A DNA stretch of 64,000 nucleotides, from positions 2,597,476 to 2,661,475 of the forward strand of contig JASKMD010000005.1 of the NCBI GenBank assembly GCA_030144725.1, read 5' to 3'. Below the pieces are notes generated by a model. The model searched no databases. It worked only from the letters and a program-made list of their open reading frames with translations, and was not told the origin of the DNA. Of the stretch, positions 21,188 through 29,061 are shown piece after piece. This DNA comes from Haematococcus lacustris (taxonomy: Eukaryota; Chlorophyta; Chlorophyceae; Chlamydomonadales; Haematococcaceae). Positions within the stretch are counted from its first letter, which is position 1. Each line of letters opens with the position of its first letter. The translations under genes were made by a program, and so were the position numbers.

Positions 21188-22619
21188 TACCTGAATAGCC
21201 GGTAATGAGAGTCCGTGTGAGAGTGCTTGCGGGGGGGTCAGCAGGGGGCCTGGCTGCGGCGCACTGAGGGCGGCAGGCGGTGAGGGTGCCAGCAGCCTGG
21301 CCGTCACCACCTGGTGCTGGGGCAGGCCATGAGGGGGGATGACGCGTGCAGGGTAGACCAAGCCAGGGCTGGGTGAGCAACACAGGTGCCAACACCCACA
21401 CCCACACAAGTGTCACACAGTGTGTCTGTCACTGACTGCAACCACTCAGTGAGGCGATGCCTGCTGCTGCTGTGTGTGCTGCTGCTGCTGTTGTGCGATG
21501 TGTGACTGCAGCACTCCATGTTTAGCCTGCCAGTATGGGGGATACAGCACCTTGAGAAACATGGACAAGCAGCCCTGAGGCACATTAGGCAGCGCATGCA
21601 TCAGGCCAGTCGACCTCCAGCACTGAGGAGGAAGCGATGAAGGTGCTCCGGTGCAAACCTGACTTCACTGCCCTGCCGGTGCTTGCTACAGACCCCACAT
21701 GTGCTTGCAGAGTGAAGACTGTAATAGTGTTATTGCTGTGATAGTGTGATGCAACATTTCACATCACACTTGTCAGCATGGAGTGCTGTGGAGAGACATA
21801 CGCATGAGGGTCGCCATTGACATGACATGCTGCAATGGTGACTGGCATACTCATCGCACCTGCTCGCAGCTGGAGGGGGGGAGGGGAGGCAGTCAGGGTC
21901 AAGCACAGCCACAATGTCCGCCAGCTTCCTCCCAGCTACCTGGCCCCCAGCATGAGGCTCAAACTGCAAGTCCGGGCCAAGCTGATCATGCCCAGGGAGT
22001 CCCACGCTGCTCAGGCTGTCAAACACCTGGCGAGCGGCTGCATTGGCATAAGAGATGCAGTGCTGCGCCAGGTCAGCTTGCGCTGCAGGCAGCTGGTGTT
22101 GGTGCGGCTGGCTGCGGGGTTCAGGCTCCATCAGCAGGATGCAGCATCCCAGCTGATCAAGGGCGAGAGGCAGCTGTGTAAGGTCAGAGCAGTCGGGCAC
22201 TAGGCATCTGCACGGCGGTGTGCGGCTTGAGCTGGCTTCACAGCAACAGGCGGCACCCTGTACTGCCCATGGCCTGTTGATCAGAGCTACACTGTTCATG
22301 CTGTCGCGGAGAAGGACGTCGCTTACTTGCCAGCGCCACGCTTAAGGCTTTCGTGCAGCAGCAGCAGTCTGCTGGCGGTAGTCAGGTCCAGGCTGTGAGG
22401 CTGATGACATGGAAGGGCAGGTTGCCGCGGAACGCATCGCCACTGTCGCATCAGCCGCGCACGACCGACAGCTGCGATGTCCAAGGCGCCGAGTTGCATC
22501 TTATTGAGATAAACGACGATACGGGTACGTGATGATAACCTGTGCTGTGTGCTGCACTCTCCGATGAAAAAGAGGCCAGATGTTAGCTGCCGTATCTGCT
22601 GCCATGCTTCAAGCGACAT
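18512..22619 (-). CDS. Multi-exon gene of unknown identity with C-terminal WHEP-like domain (tentative model)
   Basis: The final exon is well supported: 18622-18512 follows an acceptor (TGTAG) and encodes [19 protein letters not shown] and a further 17 residues to TGA. It joins in phase to 19732-19634 (acceptor GCAG, donor GTGAGC), which encodes [16 protein letters not shown]. Together they match a WHEP-type helical hairpin, the short RNA/protein-binding domain attached to several aminoacyl-tRNA synthetases. Upstream pieces that look exonic include a PAS-like [14 protein letters not shown] (about 22060), [18 protein letters not shown] (about 22370, donor GTAAGC) and a possible start [11 protein letters not shown] at 22619. 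Connections between these and the WHEP exons are not proven; two genes are possible. Two pentanucleotide arrays lie in presumed introns. Confidence 0.4.
19815..20026. repeat. Pentanucleotide microsatellite (GGGCT)n, locus 1
   Basis: About 38 perfect GGGCT copies after a short GCAGG lead-in. It lies in a presumed intron of the minus-strand gene, where it reads AGCCC. A second GGGCT array occurs at 40936-41070. Confidence 0.97.
20370..20866. repeat. Pentanucleotide microsatellite (CCCCG)n, locus 1
   Basis: Nearly 100 copies of CCCCG with two one-base expansions and one substitution (CGACC). The complement GGGGC array is at 42925-43107. Long Pro/Arg/Ala frames across it are not genes. The G-rich strand has four G every five bases and should form quadruplexes readily. 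Confidence 0.97.
21143..21186. repeat. CTG trinucleotide repeat
   Basis: About 13 CTG/TGC units on the plus strand, in a presumed intron of the minus-strand gene just downstream of a GTAGGC donor. Confidence 0.9.
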
Positions 22620-22700
22620 GAGCAGGATTTAACGCCATGCACTTACTCAGCAAGGACTTGCAGCCCGTGGGCCGTCTTCCCGCTAGCCTGCGAGGGCGGG
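22620..22700. promoter_or_regulatory. Candidate bidirectional promoter
   Basis: Only 81 bases separate the likely start of the minus-strand gene (22619) from the start of the mS37 gene (22701). Any promoter for the pair must lie here or within their 5' regions. No TATA box is evident. Confidence 0.35.
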
Positions 22701-23226
22701 ATGGGTCTTGTCAAGCGGTTCGTCATCACTAAAGAGCCGGACTTGAAGCGCACCGTGAAGAAGATTGTGCAGTTCCAGCCCCCGTGCTCAGCGGAGCTTG
22801 CAGCGATGCTAGACTGCTTCAAGGTTGGCTCAGAATGTATTGACAGCGGCTGCAGCAGGTGGAGCTGACCTTATACCTGCTGGTCGCAGAGGCACATGGC
22901 GGGGGATGCTGACTCGGCTTGCGCTCAACAGCGCCAGGCCCTGATGCAATGCACAAAAAGCTCGGTGTGCGGCTGAAGCAACTTTTGCCCCAACTCCAGG
23001 TTCAACCTTGAGTTGCAGGATACAGACTCCACTGGGTGCATTGGCATGCTTGCAGAAAGTGCCGAATGTGCGCAGCATTAAGCGCAACTGGTACCATCAC
23101 CTGGATGTAAGCCCTGTCTGCCCTGATGCCTGTGTGGACTGCCCCAGCTGTCATGCTGCAGCAACCACACCACACTGTGCTGCATTGCAGGTGCTGGGCA
23201 AGACCTGGAAACGTTATGGTTTCTGA
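22701..23226 (+). CDS. Mitochondrial small-subunit ribosomal protein mS37 (Mrp10/CHCHD1-like), CHCH protein
   Basis: A three-exon model, 22701-22858, 23019-23106 and 23191-23226, gives 93 residues with GT-AG introns in matching phases. Exon 1 starts MGLVKRFVIT, is basic, and contains CSAELAAMLDC, a perfect C-x9-C. Exon 2 supplies a second Cys pair, spaced x11 in this model, then VRSIKRNWYHHLD. Exon 3 adds VLGKTWKRYGF and TGA. The C-terminal (K/N)-x-NYHL-x-RL-type tail after twin CX9C motifs is characteristic of yeast Mrp10 and its relatives, small mitoribosome proteins imported through the intermembrane-space disulphide relay. An alternative splice (donor 22824, acceptor 23018) would give a perfect second C-x9-C but stop 20 residues later and lose the tail, so I prefer the longer form. 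It diverges from the minus-strand gene at 22619. Confidence 0.7.
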
Positions 23227-24254
23227 TGCCTGTTCACTGTGTCGTGTTGGCAGCAAGTGGGCCAGCTGCACTCAAATGGATGGTAGCCGCTGCAGCTTTA
23301 CCTGGTTGGGACAGGGCAACAGCCATCAGCCCAGCCTATTTCAGGCTAACGCTATGTGTCAACCTAAGTGATGCAAGTCATCCAAGGGCGCAAGGCGTCT
23401 GTGACTCTGAACCAGAGCGGTGATTGTGTCACCCTACTCATCCACACCAAATTCCTTCTCCGTGTCTGCAGCTGCTTGCCTGCTGCTCACCTACTGTGGG
23501 TGCTTTGCGTACAGCATTCACATGCAGCACACAGCCTATGTCAGAGCAGCAGCCTGGCTGCACCCTGGGCCATGGCGAGGATCAAATCGGGTGGTGGTCA
23601 GCAGCCGTAAGCCTCCACCAACACCCAGCCATGGACCTGGACTGGCCCTTGGAACGGGATGTGAGAGGACGGGCTGAAGGGTGATGACGGGAGCTGCAGG
23701 GCCTCGCCCTTACCCTGAAGCAGGGGACGATTGGGGGGCAGCTGGGTTGAACCAAGGGGCGAGCGGAGCCGGGTGCAGCCGCCACAATGCAGTCAGCGCT
23801 GAGCCGTGAGGAACAGAGCAGGCCAAGAAGGCGTGGGACACAGGCGGCAGCTCGCTGCTGCCACGGCCACCCCCATGACCCGCCAGACCTTCCCATTTGT
23901 CAAGCTATCATCGTCATGGCGCCACAGCTGTGCCGGTTAGCGCCATGTCGAGGGCTCATGCAACGAGGGTTTGTAGTGGGGTGTGGTGCTTATGAGAGTG
24001 TTGCGCACCGGCAGAGTGGGGGCACATGCATCATGCTCAGTGCTTTCACGCCCCAGAGTTGTGTCAGACGTGAAGCTTCTATGCCGCCCTCCAAGCGGTG
24101 TGAACGTACGAGAGGGAGGGTAGAAGATGCATCCGGCGGCAGAGGCCAGAAGGTTGCATGGCTGATGCTGCGGAAGGGATGCGATAGAGAGCAGAGAAGG
24201 CGGCTTTACCCTGGGGGGCGGTACCCTCTCCTAGTTTGTGGTTGTGGGCGTGGC
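23227..24254. other. Intergenic, no supported gene
   Basis: Moderately GC-rich DNA downstream of the mS37 gene. A 172-codon open frame (23787-24305) has no recognisable motif and no splice-consistent extension. Confidence 0.35.
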
Positions 24255-24365
24255 TTTCAGCCCGTGTGCACCTTTGTTTGCGCACCTAGCTTTGAAATGC
24301 GTTGAAGCAAGGCCCTAGAACCAAACGGCGGAGCCTGATAGTCGACGGCTTGGTCGGTATGAGGT
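24255..24365 (+). repeat. Short dispersed repeat Z, diverged copy
   Basis: Shares GTGTGCACCTTTGT, GCTTTGAAATGCGTT and CGACGGCTTGGTCGGT with the copies at 2.8, 3.6 and 8.1 kb, but is clearly older. It lies about 30 bases before the left end of the first hAT-like relic. Confidence 0.5.
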
Positions 24366-25099
24366 ACGGTACTTTGTCTCCCCCTCTGTCTTTGTCAGGC
24401 GACCCCAACTAACAAAAAATGACAGGAAATGATAGGAAACCGACCCCTGGTAATCAAAACGACGCCGCGTCTCAGCCACGTGGTTTCTATTTATGTTTCG
24501 CACATTACTGGATAGAGGACTCCGTCAGCTATGCGGTGAAACATGTATCATTAAATACTGTGCACTGTGCTGAGTGCTATGGCGGCTCGAATCTTGACAT
24601 ACAAATTCATGTCAGTTTTGCTCATGCGGGCCTCGTCGCGACCGACCGCCGCGACCGACGTGGCCCAGTAGCATCTGCAAACAGTCAGGGACAGTCGCCG
24701 CAGTCAAAACAATTCACATGGCACGCCAAACCGATGTAACGACGCCCCTCCACCCATGCTCGGAAGTATACAAGGCTGCTGCATTGCTTGACCGCTTCGT
24801 GAGTAGTACCTACTACCTGGCCACTCGGTAAGGCCACTCAAGGTGTGTAGGGCATTGCTACGTTACCTTGCTCGACATGTTGGGTCCGATCCCTCCCGCC
24901 CGCCCTCCGCTTGCGTGTCGAGCTTGTGTCCAGCTCCGCCCTGAACCCCTGCTGCTCAGATGGAGGGGTGGGCAGCCCAGGGGCAGCACCAGCACCAGCT
25001 GCCTGCTGCTGCCAGGGGTGTGCAGCAGGTGGGGGGGGCAGGTCAGGGGCAACACCAGCACCAGCCGCCTGCTGCTGCCAGGGGGGTGCAGCAGCAGGG

Positions 25100-25215
25100 G
25101 GGGAAAGGTGGCGCTGGGGCTGGGAGGGGGTGGGAGTGCGGGCTGGGGGTGGGAGGGGTGGGGCTGGGGCTGGGAGGGGGCTGGGAGGGGGCAGGTTCCG
25201 GGCGGTCGGGGGTTA
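25100..25215. repeat. G-rich imperfect repeat inside copy 1
   Basis: Units of GGGGCTGGGAGGGGGT and relatives. It is the short counterpart of the 26690-27220 array in copy 2. Confidence 0.8.
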
Positions 25216-25453
25216 GGGTTAGGCATTACTGCAAGGCAAAGTTGAGTCACGCCAAAGTCATTTCCAACCGGCCTGATCGATGAAATGCAGTGCTTTCTTC
25301 TCCAGCAGGTGCTTCGTTGAGTAATGAACAAAGTTGACACTCGAAGTTTTGCAAAGTCACAGTGGTCAGCTCACAACATGCCGGTTTGTGCAAGGGGGTC
25401 CCTTTCTCTGTGTGACTGGCCAGCGAGAGACGCACATTTTTGCGTTTGCAGCA

Positions 25454-25678
25454 ATGTCGAGTGTCAATCCGCCCAACGATGGTCTTCCGACGCCGCCTGT
25501 ACCAATGAAAAGTTCGCGGAGCGAGCCTGGCGGGCTGAAATGTGATTGTACTACTGGCTCGATGCCAGGCGCATTTCACTTATTGATGCCGCTACATACC
25601 ACTAGTACGATTGATGGTGAGCAGCTGAGGTGTGTCCGTGATCGCTTGCGCCGGCATGGCCTCAAATACTTGAACTAA
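25454..25678 (+). CDS. Short conserved frame at the right end of hAT-like copy 1, unknown function
   Basis: 75 codons starting MSSVNPPNDG. Copy 2 has the counterpart at 27486-27668, sharing SEPGGL, LMPLHTT, EQLRCVR and RRHGL. The difference in length before RSEPGGL is 30 bases, a multiple of three. The full element has an open frame at the same place (about 52332-52484, MSHTNSSFFT) with only weak similarity. It may be an exon of a second transposon protein transcribed divergently from the transposase. No family is recognised and it could be chance. Confidence 0.3.
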   Translation: MSSVNPPNDGLPTPPVPMKSSRSEPGGLKCDCTTGSMPGAFHLLMPLHTTSTIDGEQLRCVRDRLRRHGLKYLN

Positions 25679-26136
25679 CGCGCCGCTTGCCAGTAGATGC
25701 ATTGTAATTCGCAGCTGCCAATGTTACAAACGCTATCGAAAACGGTGCAGTATTGAGTGAGTATTTGCATGAAGATTACCAACCCCATGTTGGGACATCC
25801 TAAGTCTTTGTCTAGCTCAGCCGACCCCAACTAACAGAAAATGGCAGGAAACCGACCCCTGGTAATCAAGACGACGCCGCGTCTCAGCCACGTGGATTCT
25901 ATTTATGTTTAGCTCATTTCTGGATAGAGGACTCCGCCAGCTATGCGGTGCAGCTTGTATCATTAAATACTGTGCACTGTGCTGAGTGATATGGCGGCTC
26001 AAATCTTGACATTCAAACTCATGTCAGTTTTGCTCATGCGGGCCTCGTCGCGAGAGACCGCCGCGACCGACGTGGCCCAGGAGCACCTGCACACAGTGAG
26101 GAACAATCGCCGCAGTCAAAATGATTCACATGGCAC

Positions 26137-26375
26137 CACTCCTACAAATTAGTCCCTGCGTTTTTCCCTGCGTTTTAGGCCAACCTTGTCCGATTGGACT
26201 GAAATTTTGATAGATGGTGTTTTGCAGAAAATAAAACATATTGTTTTTTGAGAAAAGTTTTCAAAAAACAATATGTTTTAATTTCTGCAAAACACCATCT
26301 ATCAAATTTTCAGTCCAATCGGACAAGGTTGGCCTAAAACGCAGGGAAAAACGCAGGGACTAATTTGTAGGAGTG
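26137..26375. mobile_element. CACTA-like foldback MITE, 239 bp, with 2-bp target duplication
   Basis: A nearly perfect palindrome. It begins CACTCCTACAAATTAGTCCC and ends with the exact reverse complement, GGGACTAATTTGTAGGAGTG, and the two ~115-nt arms pair almost throughout. Flanks are GGC-AC before and AC-GCC after. The equivalent site in copy 1 (about 24717-24731) reads GGCACGCCAAACC without the element, so AC (26135-26136 and 26376-26377) is the target duplication. The CACT terminus with a 2-bp duplication fits the EnSpm/CACTA superfamily. There is no coding capacity, so movement would need an enzyme from elsewhere. Confidence 0.88.
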
Positions 26376-26689
26376 ACGCCAAACCGATGTAAAGACGCCC
26401 CTCCACCCATGCTCGGAAACATGCAAGGCTGCTGCGATGCTTGACCCCTTCGTGAGCAGTACTGTTGGCCTGGCCACTCTGTAATGCATCACAAGGTGTG
26501 TAGCCATTGCTATGTTACCTTGCTCGACATGTTGGGCCCGCACCTGCTGGGCAATAGCCTCAGCCCTCCTTGCAATGGCTTTCAGGCCGCTAGGGCAGTG
26601 CAGATAGCCAGCCCTTGGTGAGTTGAACAGGGCTTGGAGCTGAGCACGCCGCCGTCCCTGGACCATTGGTCTAGGATGTGCAAGGGGTG

Positions 26690-27222
26690 GGAGGGTGGGC
26701 TTGGGGCTGGGAGGGTGTTGTATGGGGTGGGAGGGCGGGCTGGGGTTGAGAGTGGGTGGGAGGGCGGGGCTGGGGGTGGGAGGGGGTGGGAGGGGGTGGG
26801 AGGGGGTGGGGCTGGGGCTGGGAGGGGGTGGGAGGGGGTGGGAGGTGGGAGGTGGGAGGTGGGAGGGGGTGGGAGGGGGTGGGAGGGGCTGGGAGGGGGT
26901 GGGAGGGGTGGGGCTGGGGGTGGTAGGGGGTGGGAGGGCGGGGCTGGGGCTGGAAGGGGGTGGGAGGGGGTGGGAGGGCGGGGCTGGGGGAGGGAGGGGG
27001 TGTGAGGGCGGGGCTGGGGCTGGGAGGGGGTGGGAGGGGGTGGGAGGGGGTGGGAGGGGGTGGGGCTGGGGCTGGGAGGGGCTGGGAGGGCGGGGCTGGG
27101 GCTGGGAGGGGCTGGGAGGGGATGGGAGGGGGTGGGAGGGGTGGGGCTAGGGGTGGGAGGGGGTGGGAGGGCGGGGCTGGGGCTGGGAGGGGGTGGGAGG
27201 GGGTGGGAGGGGGTGGGGCGGG
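26690..27222. repeat. G-rich GGGAGGGGGT / GGGCTGGGAG array
   Basis: Interleaved units of GGGGCTGGGAGGGGGTGGGA with runs of three to five G. It lies upstream of the transposase exon-1 remnant of copy 2. It is open in several frames as Gly/Trp/Arg repeats, which I regard as artefacts. Confidence 0.9.
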
Positions 27223-27485
27223 CTGGTCAGCACTGGAGCACCCGGTAGGCTAGTCAGCACTGCAAGGCAAAGTTAGGTCACGCCAACTTATGTTTCCACA
27301 AGCCTGGTTGATGGAATGCTTTGCTTTCTTCTCCAACAGCTGCTTCGTTGGGTTAGGAACAAAGTTGACACGGCAAATTCTGGAAAGTCACAGTGGTCGG
27401 TTCACAATACGCCGGTTTGTGCAAGGGGGTCCCTTTTTTTGTATAGCCGGCTAGGGAGAAACGAACATTATCGCACCTCGCTGCA

Positions 27486-27668
27486 ATGTCGCGTGTCAAC
27501 TTGCCCAACGACGGTCCGCGGAGTGAGCCTGGCGGGCTAAACATTGATTGTACTTCTGGCTCGATAGCAAGCGCAGTTATATCACTGATGCCGCTACATA
27601 CCACTAGAACAATCGGTTGTGAGCAGCTGAGGTGTGTCCGCGCTCGCTTGCGCCGGCATGGCCTCTAA
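27486..27668 (+). CDS. Short conserved frame at the right end of hAT-like copy 2
   Basis: 61 codons starting MSRVNLPNDG, the counterpart of 25454-25678 in copy 1. See that entry for shared blocks. Confidence 0.25.
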   Translation: MSRVNLPNDGPRSEPGGLNIDCTSGSIASAVISLMPLHTTRTIGCEQLRCVRARLRRHGL

Positions 27669-27802
27669 TGCAAGGATTAACGCGCCGCTTGCCAGTAGAT
27701 GCGGAGTAATTCGCAGGTGCCAATGCAACAAACGCTACCGAAATCGGTGCACTGTGTAGCGAGTACTTGCATGAAGATTACCAATCCCATGTTGGGACAT
27801 CC

Positions 27803-28124
27803 TGACTCTAGCCCTTGCCCTCACCCCACCCCTAACCTTAACCATTAGTCGAACGAAGGTTAGGCGACGTGCCCATGCAGACAATCATGCCCGGGGCAGG
27901 TACCGCAGTTTGGTACAGCCAGCAAGTTGTAACTTGCGCCATCCCGTGAACTGTGCATTACGGATCAGGCCAGGCCTGTCGCGGTGGCGGTAATACCAAG
28001 CCGGGCGTGGACCGGCAAACAGCGGAATGCGAGACGCTGGCGGGTCGCTTACGTCAGACGTCCGACTCCAACATCAACAGGCATCGTCAAGACGTCACTG
28101 CAACTTGCAGTCAGGACAACTGCA
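27803..28124. other. Spacer before the assembly gap
   Basis: No exon of the neighbouring nuclear basket gene could be recognised here, so its 3' part is either in the gap or the scaffold join is wrong. Confidence 0.4.
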
Positions 28125-28624
28125 NNNNNNNNNNNNNNNNNNNNNNNNNNNNNNNNNNNNNNNNNNNNNNNNNNNNNNNNNNNNNNNNNNNNNNNNNNNN
28201 NNNNNNNNNNNNNNNNNNNNNNNNNNNNNNNNNNNNNNNNNNNNNNNNNNNNNNNNNNNNNNNNNNNNNNNNNNNNNNNNNNNNNNNNNNNNNNNNNNNN
28301 NNNNNNNNNNNNNNNNNNNNNNNNNNNNNNNNNNNNNNNNNNNNNNNNNNNNNNNNNNNNNNNNNNNNNNNNNNNNNNNNNNNNNNNNNNNNNNNNNNNN
28401 NNNNNNNNNNNNNNNNNNNNNNNNNNNNNNNNNNNNNNNNNNNNNNNNNNNNNNNNNNNNNNNNNNNNNNNNNNNNNNNNNNNNNNNNNNNNNNNNNNNN
28501 NNNNNNNNNNNNNNNNNNNNNNNNNNNNNNNNNNNNNNNNNNNNNNNNNNNNNNNNNNNNNNNNNNNNNNNNNNNNNNNNNNNNNNNNNNNNNNNNNNNN
28601 NNNNNNNNNNNNNNNNNNNNNNNN
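28125..28624. other. Assembly gap (500 N)
   Basis: Exactly 500 N. It interrupts the nuclear basket gene inside exon 21. Confidence 0.99.
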
Positions 28625-28917
28625 CCTCAGCCTCCACCATGTCAGCAGCGCCAGGCCCCCCCGCAGCCCGCACGTCACTCAGCTGCTGCCCCAGCGCCGT
28701 GATGCTGCCCTGCACAGCAGCCAGGGGGAGGGGGGCGGGAGGGGGGCTGGGGGGGGAGGTCAGGAGGGGGGCACCAGGCAGGGGGGGGGGATGGCCTGCC
28801 CATGCCGCCCATAAGGTTGAAGCACAGCCAGGCAGCCATGCAGCCAGTCATACCTGGTGGCCTGCCCACGCTGCCCACCTGCCTACCTGCCTGCATGCCT
28901 ACCTGCCTGCCTGCCTA

Positions 28918-28985
<68 letters not shown>

Positions 28986-29029
28986 CCCCCTGCCTGCCCC
29001 GCCCGCCCTCCCGCCCGCCCGCCCGCCCG

Positions 29030-29061
<32 letters not shown>

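Larger units (their letters stand above)
24398..25800 (-). mobile_element. hAT-like transposon relic, copy 1 (non-autonomous or decayed)
   Basis: The left end GGCGACCCCAACTA matches the left terminal repeat of the full element at 48907 (GGCGTTCCCAACTA). The right end ACCAACCCCATGTTGGGA is identical to the right end at 52658-52675. A 9-bp direct repeat, GTCTTTGTC, lies at 24388-24396 and 25804-25812, one and three bases outside the ends, a possible target-site duplication. The interior keeps about 470 bp of left-end sequence, a G-rich stretch in place of most of the first transposase exon, and a ~580-bp right end with a short conserved frame (25454-25678). The catalytic part of the transposase is absent. 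Confidence 0.7.
25820..27802 (-). mobile_element. hAT-like transposon relic, copy 2, in tandem with copy 1
   Basis: Repeats copy 1 with clear divergence. The left end begins GCCGACCCCAACTAACAG and the right end finishes CATGTTGGGACATCC. Reading on the minus strand from about 26666, it keeps the start of the transposase exon 1, QLQALFNSPRAGYLHCP, equivalent to QLYALNKSPRAGYLHCP in the full element, and breaks off at a GTAACA near 26522. A foldback MITE is inserted at 26137-26375 and a ~530-bp G-rich array at 26690-27220. The catalytic core is missing. Confidence 0.7.

Noticed and set aside
25205..25225. Internal telomere repeat (GGGGGTTAGGGTTAGG)
   Set aside because: Only about two imperfect units are present, and they do not match the TTTAGGG/TTTTAGGG algal forms over any length.
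26334..26666. 110-residue minus-strand protein
   Set aside because: Only the first ~45 codons match a real exon (transposase exon 1). The rest reads through a donor-like GTAACA into non-coding transposon sequence.
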